From Plesiocystis pacifica SIR-1 (GTDB taxonomy: Bacteria; Myxococcota_A; Polyangia; Nannocystales; Nannocystaceae): 64,000 nt of DNA. This document shows positions 49,444 through 57,909 of the stretch, piece by piece. The notes below the pieces were generated by a model that had not been told where the DNA came from, made no database searches, and saw only the letters and a program-made list of their open reading frames with translations. How positions within the stretch are numbered: the first letter of the stretch is position 1; each line of letters opens with the position of its first letter. Where the stretch lies: positions 1 through 64,000 of the forward strand of contig NZ_ABCS01000054.1 of NCBI RefSeq assembly GCF_000170895.1, given 5' to 3'. The position numbers were made by a program, and so were the translations under genes.

Positions 49444-49475
49444 CGAGGTCGGCGGTTTGGTGACCGCCGGCCTCG
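49444..49475. terminator. GC-rich hairpin between convergent genes
   Basis: CGAGGTCGGCGGT (49444-49456) pairs with ACCGCCGGCCTCG (49463-49475), 13 pairs with one G-T wobble and a 6-base loop. It lies between the ends of the Cys-rich protein gene and the kinase gene. A T-tract is absent; a bidirectional terminator is likely. Confidence 0.6.
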
Positions 49476-49526
49476 GCCTGGCGTTGCTTGGCGTTCGCGC
49501 TGCCGCTGCCGCTGCCGCGCTGGCGA

Positions 49527-50900
49527 TCAGCGGTCCTGCCGGCGAGTGCGGGCTTGGGCCGTGCTGAGCTTGCGGGCCAGGCGGACCTGGGTGACCTCGC
49601 TGGCCCGAGACTCCTCGGCCAGGGCCAGCGCGGCGGCGAAGACTCGCGCGGACTCGGCCCAGGCCGCGCCCTGATCGAGGTGATCGCCGAGGGCCTCGAG
49701 ATCCGTGGCCAGAGAGCGCTGCTCTTCGTAGGTGGCCTTGGCCGCGCGGAGCATCGCAAACTCGAACAGCTCGGCGGCGCGGTTGGGCTCGGAGTCGACG
49801 GCGAAGCGCTGGGCCTGCTCGACGAGGGCGTGGGCTTCGAGGGCCGCGCGCGAGCTGGCCTGCATGTCCAGGGCCGGCGCCTCGCGGCTCAGGCCAAAGG
49901 CCAGCACGAAGGCGGCCGCGAGGGCTCCCGCCGTGGCCGCCGTCGACAGGCCGTGGCGGACGAACTGACCAAACACGCGGCTGCGCTGAGGCGGGGCCTG
50001 GAGCGCCGCGAGCAGGCGCTCCATGGTCAAGAAGCGATCGCGCGGCTCGACGGCGAGGCCCCGACGGAGCACGGAGAGGACGGCGCTCGGGGCGTCGGGG
50101 CGGCCTCGCGGGCCCGCCTCGATCGAGGCGTAGCGCGCGTCGGCGTCGGCCCCGGAGAAGGGGTGCTCGCCGGCCAGCGCCTCCCACAGCGCCACGCAAA
50201 ACGAGAACTGATCGCTGCGCGAGTCACCCGCTGCGCCGTGCAGGCGCTCCGGAGCGATGTAGCGCATGGTCCCGAACGCAAAGCGCGGGGCCTCTCGGCG
50301 ATCCACACCCACGCGCGAGCGGACGAGGCTGTTGGGGGCCGCGAGCTGGGCCCGCCGCTCCTGGCTCAGCTCCACCGTCTCGAGGTGGCGCGCCAGACCA
50401 AAGTCGCCGACCGCGACGGTGCCGTCCGGCCGGATGAGCACGTTCGCGGGCTTGAAGTCGTGGTGGACCAGACCGGCCCGATGTGCCGCGGCCAGCCCCC
50501 GCCCGGCGGCGAGGAAGTGGGCGCAGATGTCCGCGGACGCGCGTGGTGCATCGTCCAACCACCGGCGTAGATCGGTCTGCGCGAGCTCGAGGGCCAGGAA
50601 GGGCCAGCCGCCGTGCTCTCCGATGTCGTGGACCGTGAGCACGTTTTCGTGTCGCAAGCTCGCCGTCAGCCGAGCCTCGCGCAACGCCGAGGCCATCTCG
50701 TTGGGCGCACAGCGGTTGAACAGCTTGACCGCGACGCGACGCTGGAGCTGGCGATCGTAGGCCTCGTAGACGGCGGCGTAGCTGCCATCGCCCAGGGCCC
50801 GGCGCAGCTCGAAGCGACCGCCGAGCACCGTCGCGTTGCCACGCACGTGCTCCCAATCCTGGAAGATCGGCGCATCGGCGTGGCTGTGTTCGGCGCTCAT
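49527..50900 (-). CDS. Ser/Thr protein kinase with variant catalytic loop (HHD)
   Basis: A 457-residue kinase. The glycine loop is ALGDGSYAAVYEAYD, lacking the usual GGMG. VAVKLF gives the Lys. The catalytic loop reads GLVHHDFKPANVLI, i.e. HHD instead of HRD, keeping the catalytic Asp, and GDFGLARHL keeps DFG. GTMRYIAPERL is the APE region. A membrane segment (STAATAGALAAAFVLAFGL) is followed by a helical C-terminal region of TPR-like composition (about 110 residues). The kinase may be of the RD-less kind and constitutively active, or a weak enzyme. It is divergent from the fibrinogen-like lipoprotein pair. Confidence 0.85.
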   Translation of the reverse strand: MSAEHSHADAPIFQDWEHVRGNATVLGGRFELRRALGDGSYAAVYEAYDRQLQRRVAVKLFNRCAPNEMASALREARLTASLRHENVLTVHDIGEHGGWPFLALELAQTDLRRWLDDAPRASADICAHFLAAGRGLAAAHRAGLVHHDFKPANVLIRPDGTVAVGDFGLARHLETVELSQERRAQLAAPNSLVRSRVGVDRREAPRFAFGTMRYIAPERLHGAAGDSRSDQFSFCVALWEALAGEHPFSGADADARYASIEAGPRGRPDAPSAVLSVLRRGLAVEPRDRFLTMERLLAALQAPPQRSRVFGQFVRHGLSTAATAGALAAAFVLAFGLSREAPALDMQASSRAALEAHALVEQAQRFAVDSEPNRAAELFEFAMLRAAKATYEEQRSLATDLEALGDHLDQGAAWAESARVFAAALALAEESRASEVTQVRLARKLSTAQARTRRQDR

Positions 50901-51231
50901 CGCTGAAACCTGGGGGACTGTACCGACTCCGCGACCAGATCACGAGGGGGGCCCGCGGGGACGCTCACATGCGCCTGTCGCGGGGTTGGGCCGGCCCGGC
51001 GCGGTCCGGCGGGGGCTCTCGCGCCAACGGCCGCGTGCTTGGCTCCGCGAGCCGTGTACTGCGTGAATGTGCGAAGTCGCGAGATCTCGGATCACCCATG
51101 GCCAGGATCCTCCCGAGGGCTTGGCCCCAGCGCGGGGACTTCCGTCGGCGCGAGGTTCGCGGTCTGGAGTGACGCAAAGCCGTTGCCTCGACAGTCCTGG
51201 AATTGTCCGGGGGTCCGACTAGCATCCCCCG
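50901..51231. promoter_or_regulatory. Divergent intergenic region
   Basis: A 331-base gap between the kinase gene and the fibrinogen-like lipoprotein gene, expected to contain both promoters. It holds a 10-bp palindrome, GGGCCGGCCC, near 50987 and the segment CAGTCCTGGAATTGTCCGG shortly before the lipoprotein start. I see no gene and cannot assign promoter boxes. Confidence 0.4.
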
Positions 51232-52332
51232 ATGCTCCGCGCAGCGCACACGCTCCGCTCCGCCTCGCTCGCTGCCCTCGTCGGCCTGCCCCTCGCGGCC
51301 TGCGGCTCGTCCCTCGTCGAGTCGGCCACCGACGGCGCCGACGAGGTCGGGTCCGACGCGAGCGACTCCGAAGACGACGCCGACGTCGACGCCGACGCGG
51401 GCTCGAGCGAGTCCGGGACCGACACCGACACCGACACCGACACCGGCACCGACTCGACCGAGACCGAGGCGACGGACACCGACAGCTCGAGCGAGTCCGA
51501 GGCCGGCTCTACGGAGGAGGAGTCGAGCTCCGAGTCCGAGGACACCGAGACGGGCTGCGAGGAGCAGGCCGAGTGCGCCGCGGGCAACTGCGTCAACGGG
51601 GAGTGCCTGCAGGTCGTCTCCTGCCAGGAGCTCCAGAACTTCGACCCCCTCGAGACCCTGCCCAGCGGCGTCTACGAGCTCGACCCCGACGGCCCCGGGC
51701 CCGCGGCCCCCTACGCGGCCTACTGCGAGTTCGACCTGTTCGGCGGCGGCTGGACCCTCGTGCTCAAGGCCGACGGTGGCGAGTCGAACCTCGGCTGGGA
51801 CGCCCCCCAGTGGACCTCCGGCGAGACCTTCAACCCCGGCTTCCCCGACCGCGATCGCAGCGAGGCCCTGCTCGCCAGCTACACCTCCGTCGAGGTCAGC
51901 GAGCTGCTCATCGGCGTCGAGTCGCCGGTCCTCGCTGGCGCCGAGCCCCTGGTGCTCAAGTGGGAGACCCTCCCCCTGCCCCAGCCCGGCGCCTCGCTGC
52001 ACGAACTCATCGCCCCCGGCGAGTGGATCGAGACGGACCTGGGCCGCGACACCTGGAAGAGCCTGATCGCCAACAGCTCGCTCCAATCGAACTGCAACCG
52101 CGAGGGGCTCAACGCCCGCAACGACAACGACAGCTACGCCAAGGTCCGCGTCGGCATCATCACCAACGAGCAAGACAACTGCAACACGCCGGACGCGTGG
52201 CTCGGCGTCGGCGGGGACTACCCGGGCGGCTGCGGCATCGCCACCGACGGCACCGTCGGCAACTTCGCCGGTTGCCAGGCCGACAACGGCACGCAGAACC
52301 TCTACGCCTTCGCCCTCGTGTTCGTGCGCTAG
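51232..52332 (+). CDS. Fibrinogen-like domain lipoprotein (tandem copy 1)
   Basis: A 366-residue lipoprotein (leader LVGLPLAAC). The linker is Asp/Ser/Glu/Thr-rich with a DTDTDTDTGTD run. A short Cys segment (CEEQAECAAGNCVNGECLQV) precedes a fibrinogen-C-like/intelectin-like domain: SCQELQNFDPLETLPSGVYE, LDPDGPG…YAAYCEFDLFGGGWTLVLK, and a C-terminal CGIATDGTVGNFAGCQADNG. These domains bind carbohydrates or proteins in animals. The surface location and sugar binding are inferred. The next gene, 10 bases downstream, is a close paralogue; both surely share a transcript. Confidence 0.8.
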   Translation: MLRAAHTLRSASLAALVGLPLAACGSSLVESATDGADEVGSDASDSEDDADVDADAGSSESGTDTDTDTDTGTDSTETEATDTDSSSESEAGSTEEESSSESEDTETGCEEQAECAAGNCVNGECLQVVSCQELQNFDPLETLPSGVYELDPDGPGPAAPYAAYCEFDLFGGGWTLVLKADGGESNLGWDAPQWTSGETFNPGFPDRDRSEALLASYTSVEVSELLIGVESPVLAGAEPLVLKWETLPLPQPGASLHELIAPGEWIETDLGRDTWKSLIANSSLQSNCNREGLNARNDNDSYAKVRVGIITNEQDNCNTPDAWLGVGGDYPGGCGIATDGTVGNFAGCQADNGTQNLYAFALVFVR

Positions 52333-52342
52333 CATCGCAGCG

Positions 52343-53419
52343 ATGATCCGCGTAGCGCCCCCTCTCCGCTCCGCCTCGCTCTTCCTGCTCGTCGGCCTGT
52401 CCCTCCCAGCCTGCGGCGAGCCCCTCGCCGAGTCGGTCAGCGACGGCGCCGACGAGGCCGGCCCGGACGCGAGCGACTCCGACGACGGCGAGAGTGGATC
52501 CACGGAGGCAGGCGAGTCCGAGACCAGCGCGGACTCGACGGACGCCACCGACTCGACCGAGACCGACAGCTCGAGCGAGTCCGAGACCGACTCCACCGAG
52601 GACAGCGAGTCGAGCTCGGAGTCCGAGGACACCGCGGCCAGCTGCGAGGAGCAGGCCGACTGCGCCGTGGGCAACTGCGTCAACGGGGACTGCCTGCAGG
52701 TCGCCTCGTGCCTGGAGCTCCAGGGCTTCGACCCCCTCGCGACCCTACCCAGCGCGGTCTACGAGCTCGACCCCGACGGCCCCGGGCCCGCGGCCCCCTA
52801 CCTCGCCTACTGCGAGCTCGAGCTGTTCGGCGGCGGCTGGACCCTCGCCCTCAAGGTCGACGGCGACGAGCCGATCCTCGGCTGGGACGCGCCCCAGTGG
52901 ATCTCGGGCGAGGCCCTCAACCCCGAGCTCCCCGACCGCGATCGCAGCGCGGCCCTGCTGCCCAGCTACGCCGCCGTCGAGCTCAGCGAGGTGCTCATCG
53001 GCTTCGAGTCGCCGATCCTCCCCGACGCCGAGCCCCTGGTGCTCAAGTGGGAGACCCTCCCCCTGCCCGCGCCCGGAAGCTCGCTGCACGCGCTCATCGC
53101 CCCCGGCGAGTGGATCGAGACCAGCCTCGGCCGCGACGCGTGGAAGAGCCTGATCACCGACAGCTCGCTCCAACAAAACTGCGTCCGCGAGGGGCTCAAC
53201 GCCCGCAACGACGCCGCGACCAACGCCCGCGCGCGCATCGGGATCATCGCCAACGACCAGAACAACTGCAACACGCCGAACTCGTGGCTCGGCGTCGGCG
53301 GGGCCAACTCGAGCAGCTGCGGCCTCGCCACCGACGGTACGGCCGGCAACTTCGCGGGCTGCCAGGCCGACAACGGCGACCAAAACCTCTACGCCTTCGC
53401 GCTGGTGTTCGTGCGCTAG
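52343..53419 (+). CDS. Fibrinogen-like domain lipoprotein (tandem copy 2)
   Basis: A 358-residue paralogue of copy 1 with the same leader (LVGLSLPAC), linker, Cys segment (CEEQADCAVGNCVNGDCLQV) and fibrinogen-like domain (LDPDGPGPAAPYLAYCELEL, FGGGWTLALK, GFESPILPDAEPLVLKWETL). Differences cluster in the linker and in surface-like loops while the Cys and Gly framework is kept. It is convergent with hemC and their stop codons overlap as CTAG (53416-53419), so little room exists for a terminator between them. Confidence 0.82.
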   Translation: MIRVAPPLRSASLFLLVGLSLPACGEPLAESVSDGADEAGPDASDSDDGESGSTEAGESETSADSTDATDSTETDSSSESETDSTEDSESSSESEDTAASCEEQADCAVGNCVNGDCLQVASCLELQGFDPLATLPSAVYELDPDGPGPAAPYLAYCELELFGGGWTLALKVDGDEPILGWDAPQWISGEALNPELPDRDRSAALLPSYAAVELSEVLIGFESPILPDAEPLVLKWETLPLPAPGSSLHALIAPGEWIETSLGRDAWKSLITDSSLQQNCVREGLNARNDAATNARARIGIIANDQNNCNTPNSWLGVGGANSSSCGLATDGTAGNFAGCQADNGDQNLYAFALVFVR

Positions 53420-54384
53420 GAGCCCGCAGCGCCCAGGCGATCGATGACGCCCTGGCCGCCCGCGGCGAGCACCTCGCGGGCCACGCCCGCCCCGAGCTGG
53501 GCCGCGTCGGCGACGGGCCCCTCCGCCTCCGAGGCGTAGACCGTCGACCCGTCGGGCTCGACCACCAGGCCCTCGACGCGGACCCGCCGCCCGTCCTCGC
53601 TCAGCCGCGCGTGGCAGGCCAGCGGCACCTGGCAGCCGCCCTGCAGCGTCGCTAGGTAGCTGCGCTCGGCCGCGGCGACGATCGAGGTCGGGCCGTGGCC
53701 CAGCGGCTCGAAGAGCGCGGCGATGTCCGTGTCGGCGGCGCGCAGCTCGATGGCCAGGACGCCCTGGCAGGCCGCGGGCATGAAGGCGTCGGGGTCGAGG
53801 CGCTCGGTGATGGCCTCGCCCTTGCCGAGGCGATCCAGCCCAGCGGCAGCGAGCAACACCGCGTCGACCTCCCCCTCGGCGATCTTGCCCATGCGCGTCG
53901 GCACGTTCCCGCGGATCGGCACGATCTCGAGCCCCGGGTTGATGCGCTTGGCCAGCGCGCCGCGCCGCAAGCTCGAGGTCCCCAGGCGGCTCCCCGCCGG
54001 CAGCGTCGCCAGGGTCACGTCCCGCCCCGGCGCCGCCAGGAAGGCGTCCCGCGGATCCGCCCGCTCGGGGGTCGAGGCCAGGGTCAGACCCTCGGGCAGG
54101 GTGCCGGGCATGTCCTTCATGGAATGCACGGCGAAGTCGATCTCTCCAGCCAAGAGCTTGTCCTCGAGGCCCTTGACGAACAGGCCCATCCCCCCGACCT
54201 GGTTGAGGGGCCGATCGGTGACCCGGTCGCCCTTGGTCACCACGCGCACCAGCTCGACCTCGAGGCCCTGAGCGCCCCACGCCGCCAGCAAGCGATCGCG
54301 GATCATGTTGGCCTGCCACAGCGCCAGCGCGCTCCCTCGGGTTCCCAGACGCAGCTTGCGCGCCGCCAGCTCGGTGCTCGTCAC
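53416..54384 (-). CDS. hemC: Hydroxymethylbilane synthase (porphobilinogen deaminase)
   Basis: A 322-residue enzyme that polymerises four porphobilinogens into hydroxymethylbilane in haem synthesis. Signatures are KLRLGTRGSALALWQANMI, GMGLFVKGLEDKLLAGEIDF, AVHSMKDMP (active-site Asp region), GTSSLRRGALAKRINPGLEI, RGNVPTRMGKI and the dipyrromethane cofactor attachment Cys251 in LQGGCQVPLACHARL. Length and motif order match the family. It is not beside other heme genes here. Its stop codon overlaps the neighbouring plus-strand stop by sharing CTAG. ATG at 54384. Confidence 0.95.
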   Translation of the reverse strand: MTSTELAARKLRLGTRGSALALWQANMIRDRLLAAWGAQGLEVELVRVVTKGDRVTDRPLNQVGGMGLFVKGLEDKLLAGEIDFAVHSMKDMPGTLPEGLTLASTPERADPRDAFLAAPGRDVTLATLPAGSRLGTSSLRRGALAKRINPGLEIVPIRGNVPTRMGKIAEGEVDAVLLAAAGLDRLGKGEAITERLDPDAFMPAACQGVLAIELRAADTDIAALFEPLGHGPTSIVAAAERSYLATLQGGCQVPLACHARLSEDGRRVRVEGLVVEPDGSTVYASEAEGPVADAAQLGAGVAREVLAAGGQGVIDRLGAAGS

Positions 54385-54545
54385 GGCCCGGACTGTACTC
54401 CACGCCAGCCCACTCTCGGCTCGGCTCGAGCGTCCCCGCCCTGCGCGATAGCGCGCAAACTTTCGCCATCGAGTGCCGCACCAAGCGCAACCGAACTCAC
54501 AAAAAGACCTTGATGCGTGACATGCGCTACGTAAACTCCAGACTC

Positions 54546-55082
54546 ATGCGAGCCATCCGTTCCCTTGCCCTCGCCCTGCCCCTCGCCCTCATCGCGCCCA
54601 TGGTCGTCCAGCCTGGCACCGCTCGAGCCGACGCCGGCGCGACGCAGATGGGTGAGGACGGCGAGAAGAACTACGACTTCGGCCTCAAGGTACGCATCGA
54701 GCTGCGCATGGAAGATGGGACCACGGTCAAGCACCGCGGCGACATGCGGACCATGGGCATGGACTGGCGCTTCGAGTTCGACGGCGCCGACCATCACCAC
54801 GTCCTCGTGCTCAACGCCGAGGGCAAGGAGGGCGACAAGGTCATGCCCCTGACCCTGTCCTACGAGCGCGACGGCATGGACGTCATCGCCCCCTACAAGT
54901 CCGACTGGAAGACCCGCAAGCGCGAGACCCTGTGGACCACCGACGGCAAGCTGGCCATCGCGTTGACGCTGATCCCTTACAAGTTCGAGCACGAGGACAA
55001 GAGCCGCGACGACAAGGACAAGATCATCGGCAACGAGGGCGAGGACGACGACGATCCCCTCGGCGGCAACTTGTTTAATTGA
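54546..55082 (+). CDS. Secreted protein of unknown function
   Basis: A 178-residue protein from ATG 54546 with a signal peptide (LALALPLALIAPMVVQPGTARADA). The mature part is beta-rich (YDFGLKVRIELRMEDGTTVK, MDWRFEFDGADHHHVLVLN) with no cysteines and ends in an acidic DDDD stretch before LGGNLFN. No family is recognised; probably periplasmic. The in-frame start at 54510 would prefix 12 residues ahead of the signal peptide and is less likely. It is divergent from hemC and its stop is followed immediately by repeat copy D. Confidence 0.65.
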   Translation: MRAIRSLALALPLALIAPMVVQPGTARADAGATQMGEDGEKNYDFGLKVRIELRMEDGTTVKHRGDMRTMGMDWRFEFDGADHHHVLVLNAEGKEGDKVMPLTLSYERDGMDVIAPYKSDWKTRKRETLWTTDGKLAIALTLIPYKFEHEDKSRDDKDKIIGNEGEDDDDPLGGNLFN

Positions 55083-55206
55083 GGCCCCCGCAGCCGCCTA
55101 GGACCGGGGACGCTTCGTCGCTGCCGCTCCTCCGCTTTGGCTTGTCCTCAATGGTGTTCGTGCCTTCTAGGGGGCATGGGGTCGCCCCCTAAAGGGGGCG
55201 TTTGTT
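55083..55206 (+). repeat. 3'-end two-hairpin repeat, copy D
   Basis: It begins at the stop codon (…TTGAGGCCCCCGCAGCCGCC) and runs through ACGCTTCGTCGCTGCCGCTC, CTCCGCTTTGG and TCGTGCCTTCTAGGGGGCATG to hairpin 2, CGCCCCC-TAAA-GGGGGCG (55183-55200), here followed by TTTGTTT. The last feature makes it look like a functional intrinsic terminator. It is the clearest evidence that the element carries a terminator-like end. Confidence 0.85.
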
Positions 55207-55323
55207 TGGCGGGGGTGAAGAACGAGACGGTGTTTTCTGGCGGGGATGAAGAACGACGGCGCTGTCTGGCGGGGATGAAGAACCCTGGCGCTGTCTGGCG
55301 GGGATGAAGCACCTTCGGTGGTC
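55207..55323 (+). repeat. Tandem array of ~29 bp units (tail of repeat copy D)
   Basis: Four units: 55207-55237 (31 bp, diverged), 55238-55266 and 55267-55295 (29 bp), and 55296-55323 (28 bp). Each starts TGGCGGGGATGAAG. The core CTGTCTGGCGGGGATG matches the array after copy B on the other strand. No coding potential; no unique spacers. Confidence 0.82.
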
Positions 55324-55379
55324 TTTGTCTCCGCCAACGCAATTCAGTTCGTCAGTCTGACGCTGCTACCGTGCTCGCC

Positions 55380-56210
55380 ATGGCGGACGAAGCCGCTGGA
55401 GGCGAGCACTGGCTCTTGTACGCCGCCGAAGCGGGTGTCGTCCTTGGTGGGCGCGTCGACCTGACTCCTGGGTTGCGTGAGAGCTCGGCGCACTTCGCTG
55501 CGCCCGTGCTCTCGCTCGATCAGCACCTGGAGCTTCCGGCGTTGGGCTACGCGGCCACGGAGCACGCGCTGGGTCTGCGTCTGCTCTGTACTGCGATCCG
55601 TCGTGGGCTGCGCTCTGGGGCGCGGCGTGTCGAGCTGCTCAACCTCGATGAGCTCGGGGCGGGCTTTCGGGCGAGCTTCGAGAGCGAGCCGGGGCGCACG
55701 CCAGATCATGTCGAGATCACCGTCGACGTTCAGCCTCACCGCAGCGAGCGGGACTGGGGCAGTCGGTTGACCGTGGTCCATGGTCGTCCGAGCTGGGCGC
55801 GGCGCCGGGCTGAGCGGGCGCTGCTCGAAGGCCACTGCCGCGGAGGCGAGGCGGTCGCCCCGTGTGGGTTCGCGGCGCGGTGCGTGGGTGGGTTGTCGGG
55901 GCGGCTCGGCGACAGCCACGTCTCCTGGGAGACCCAGCACAAAGACGCGCATCGGCTCGAGCTGGGCTACGAGCCGTCGGCGGAGGGCTCGGTGGCGCTG
56001 CTCTACGCCAACGAGGTGCTGATCGAGATCGTCGAGCTCCAGGGGCCCCGAGGCACGGCCGTGCTCGTCGATCGTCCGTGGACGCGGGCGCTCCACGGCG
56101 ACGAGCCCCTGCGCCGGGTCGTCCGCGGCCCGGAGCTCGAGGCGTGGCTCGGCTGGGCGCGCGCGTGGGCACAGCGGTCAGTCGCAGGCCTCTCGCCGCG
56201 GGCAAAGTGA
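55380..56210 (+). CDS. Hypothetical protein, cytoplasmic, unknown function
   Basis: A 276-residue protein without signal peptide or membrane segment (MADEAAGGEHWLLYAAEAGV). It is alpha/beta in appearance with several Arg-rich helices and one Cys-containing stretch (GHCRGGEAVAPCGFAARCVG). Codon use and length indicate a real gene; no family is recognised. An in-frame GTG at 55371 is an alternative start. Convergent with the Cys-rich lipoprotein gene, 50 bases away. The role cannot be inferred from neighbours. Confidence 0.55.
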   Translation: MADEAAGGEHWLLYAAEAGVVLGGRVDLTPGLRESSAHFAAPVLSLDQHLELPALGYAATEHALGLRLLCTAIRRGLRSGARRVELLNLDELGAGFRASFESEPGRTPDHVEITVDVQPHRSERDWGSRLTVVHGRPSWARRRAERALLEGHCRGGEAVAPCGFAARCVGGLSGRLGDSHVSWETQHKDAHRLELGYEPSAEGSVALLYANEVLIEIVELQGPRGTAVLVDRPWTRALHGDEPLRRVVRGPELEAWLGWARAWAQRSVAGLSPRAK

Positions 56211-56260
56211 GCGCGCCCCAGGCCTGGCGGACCCCGGGCGCGCTCGCGGTCTGGTCGGGC

Positions 56261-56851
56261 TCAGAGCCGCGGCCAGGGGCAGGCGTCGACGTTGGCGTCG
56301 GGGAAGGTGGGCGTGTAGCCCTGGTAGCCGTACTGGATCAGCTTGCTCTCGATCTTCGCGGCGCACGAGCTGCTGTCGAACAGCGCGCTGAAGTTGCTGC
56401 AGCTGACCTTGCCCATGTAGCGCTTTTTGTAGTGATCTTGCTGCCCTGCGCAGCTTTGGTCCTCCCACACGTCGGCGGTGTAGAACTCGATGTCGACGTC
56501 GAAGAGGTGCTGGTCCACGTCGAGGTGGCAGATCTGGTAGCTGGGGCTGGCGTACTGGAAGTCCTCGTTCTTGCAGGTGTCGAACTCGTCGTAGCACTCC
56601 TCCCAGCACGGGTTGGACATCGGGCCGTCGGGGCCCTGGACCAGCGCGCCGCCGGGGCAGGCCCAGCGGCACTGCTGAAACTCGGAGCTGCAGGCCTGCT
56701 CGCAGGTCGAGGAGCGCTCGCTGAGCTCCTCGTCCTCGAAGCCGAGCTCGGAGAGCTCGCCCGCGTCGGACTCGGCGGGGTCGCAGCCGGTGACCAAGGC
56801 GGGGATCAGGGCCAGGCCGAGGAGGATGGTGAGGGTCGATTGGTGCTTCAT
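56261..56851 (-). CDS. Cys-rich lipoprotein, unknown function
   Basis: A 196-residue predicted lipoprotein (leader LALIPALVTGC). It has an acidic stretch followed by a Cys-rich domain (CEQACSSEFQQCRWACPGG, CWEECYDEFDTCKNED) in a CxxxC repeat pattern, and a C-terminal region with more cysteines (VSCSNFSALFDSSSCAAKIE). The spacing suggests disulfide-bonded helices. ATG 56851 gives a normal lipoprotein signal. It lies about 250 bases downstream of the ECF sigma gene on the same strand and might belong to its regulon, which is speculative. Confidence 0.7.
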   Translation of the reverse strand: MKHQSTLTILLGLALIPALVTGCDPAESDAGELSELGFEDEELSERSSTCEQACSSEFQQCRWACPGGALVQGPDGPMSNPCWEECYDEFDTCKNEDFQYASPSYQICHLDVDQHLFDVDIEFYTADVWEDQSCAGQQDHYKKRYMGKVSCSNFSALFDSSSCAAKIESKLIQYGYQGYTPTFPDANVDACPWPRL

Positions 56852-57104
56852 CTGTCGTCTTCGTTCCTGGTCCGCGCACGGGCGAACCGTGGACGAGAGG
56901 CAAAAGCTCGACCCGCGGTTTCAAGCTCTGGTCATTGAATCATCATAGACACCGGCCGAGGAGAATCCACTCGCCGCGGGCTTGGACACTTCAAGTGGGG
57001 CCTGCGAAGGCCCACGGGCGCTCTGCTCGATTGACGACACTTTGTCACCGAGCTCCACCGCGCTCGTCCGCCATCACCAAAGTGACGACGCTCCCATCGG
57101 ACCC
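56852..57104. promoter_or_regulatory. Intergenic region between ECF sigma and Cys-rich lipoprotein genes
   Basis: A 253-base region that should hold the lipoprotein promoter. It includes an A/T-richer part near 56930-56960 (TTGAATCATCATAGACACC on the plus strand). No gene is supported. No strong hairpin was recognised. Confidence 0.35.
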
Positions 57105-57728
57105 TCAGCGGGTACCCAGTACCCGCTCGCGGACGCCAGCGGCCCAGCCTTCGAGGTTGGCGAGGGTCCGCTCCACCCCGCGCGGCGCCTGAGACAGCGC
57201 GGCGACGTGCTCGGCGACGAGCTGCCGCGCCCGGCGGATCCGGCTCTTGACCGTGCCCAGGGGCAGGCCCAGGGCGCCGGCGATCTGCGCGTCGGACATC
57301 TGCTCCCAGTAGTGCAGCTCGAGGGCGACCTGGAGATCGATGGGCAGCAGGCGCAGCGCCGCCAACAACAGGCGCTCGTCCTCGGACCGGCCGACGATGG
57401 TGCTGGGCGTGGGGTCGAGGTCGTGGACCGAGGTCACGGCGGCGTCGAAGCGCCGTCGGTCGCTGGCCTGGGACCGGTAGTGCTTGCACAGCTGGCGGTA
57501 GGCGATGGCGAACAGCCAGCTGCGGAAGCTGTTTTGGTTGCGGTAGCGATCGGCCTCGATGCCCTCGACCACGGCCAGGAAGGTGCGCTGCGCCAGGTCC
57601 GGGCCGTCCTCCCCCGCCTTGTTGCGGAAGAAGCGATCGACGGCGTCGTAGTGGCGCTCGAACAGCTCGCGCCCCGCTCGCTGGTCCCCCCGCCGCCAGG
57701 CCTCGAGCAGCTCGTCGTCCGTGACCAC
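57105..57728 (-). CDS. ECF-family RNA polymerase sigma factor (second)
   Basis: A 207-residue sigma factor with region 2 (RELFERHYDAVDRFFRNKAG, DLAQRTFLAVVEGIEADRYR, SFRSWLFAIAYRQLCKHYRS) and region 4 (IALELHYWEQMSDAQIAGAL-type HTH, GLPLGTVKSRIRRARQLV). It resembles the ECF factor at 14922-15557, including a C-terminal tail ending in WAAGVRERVLG, so the two may be paralogues. GTG start at 57728. No anti-sigma gene is adjacent. It is divergent from the subtilisin-like lipoprotein gene over about 180 bases. Confidence 0.9.
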   Translation of the reverse strand: MVTDDELLEAWRRGDQRAGRELFERHYDAVDRFFRNKAGEDGPDLAQRTFLAVVEGIEADRYRNQNSFRSWLFAIAYRQLCKHYRSQASDRRRFDAAVTSVHDLDPTPSTIVGRSEDERLLLAALRLLPIDLQVALELHYWEQMSDAQIAGALGLPLGTVKSRIRRARQLVAEHVAALSQAPRGVERTLANLEGWAAGVRERVLGTR

Positions 57729-57909
57729 CGGCGGAGTATACGTGCGCAGCGGCGATGCGCTCGGGTCCTCGGCAGATCGCCGGCTCCTGGTCGCACAGAG
57801 CGAATTCGAGCCAGCGGTCCTGGTTTTTCGAGATTTGTTGATTTTCTCTTAATCCAGTAGACGGGCTGCCGGTATTGCCGGAGTGAGGCCACGACAAGGA
57901 GTCCCGAAC
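57729..57909. promoter_or_regulatory. Divergent promoter region
   Basis: Between the ECF sigma gene and the subtilisin-like gene. The middle (about 57820-57855, GGTTTTTCGAGATTTGTTGA then TTTTCTCTTAATCC) is strongly A/T-rich against the local background, consistent with promoters. Individual boxes cannot be assigned. Confidence 0.45.

Noticed and set aside
49488..50570. Plus-strand open frame opposite the kinase
   Set aside because: Antisense shadow of the kinase gene, with Arg/Gly/Ala-rich composition and no recognisable domain.
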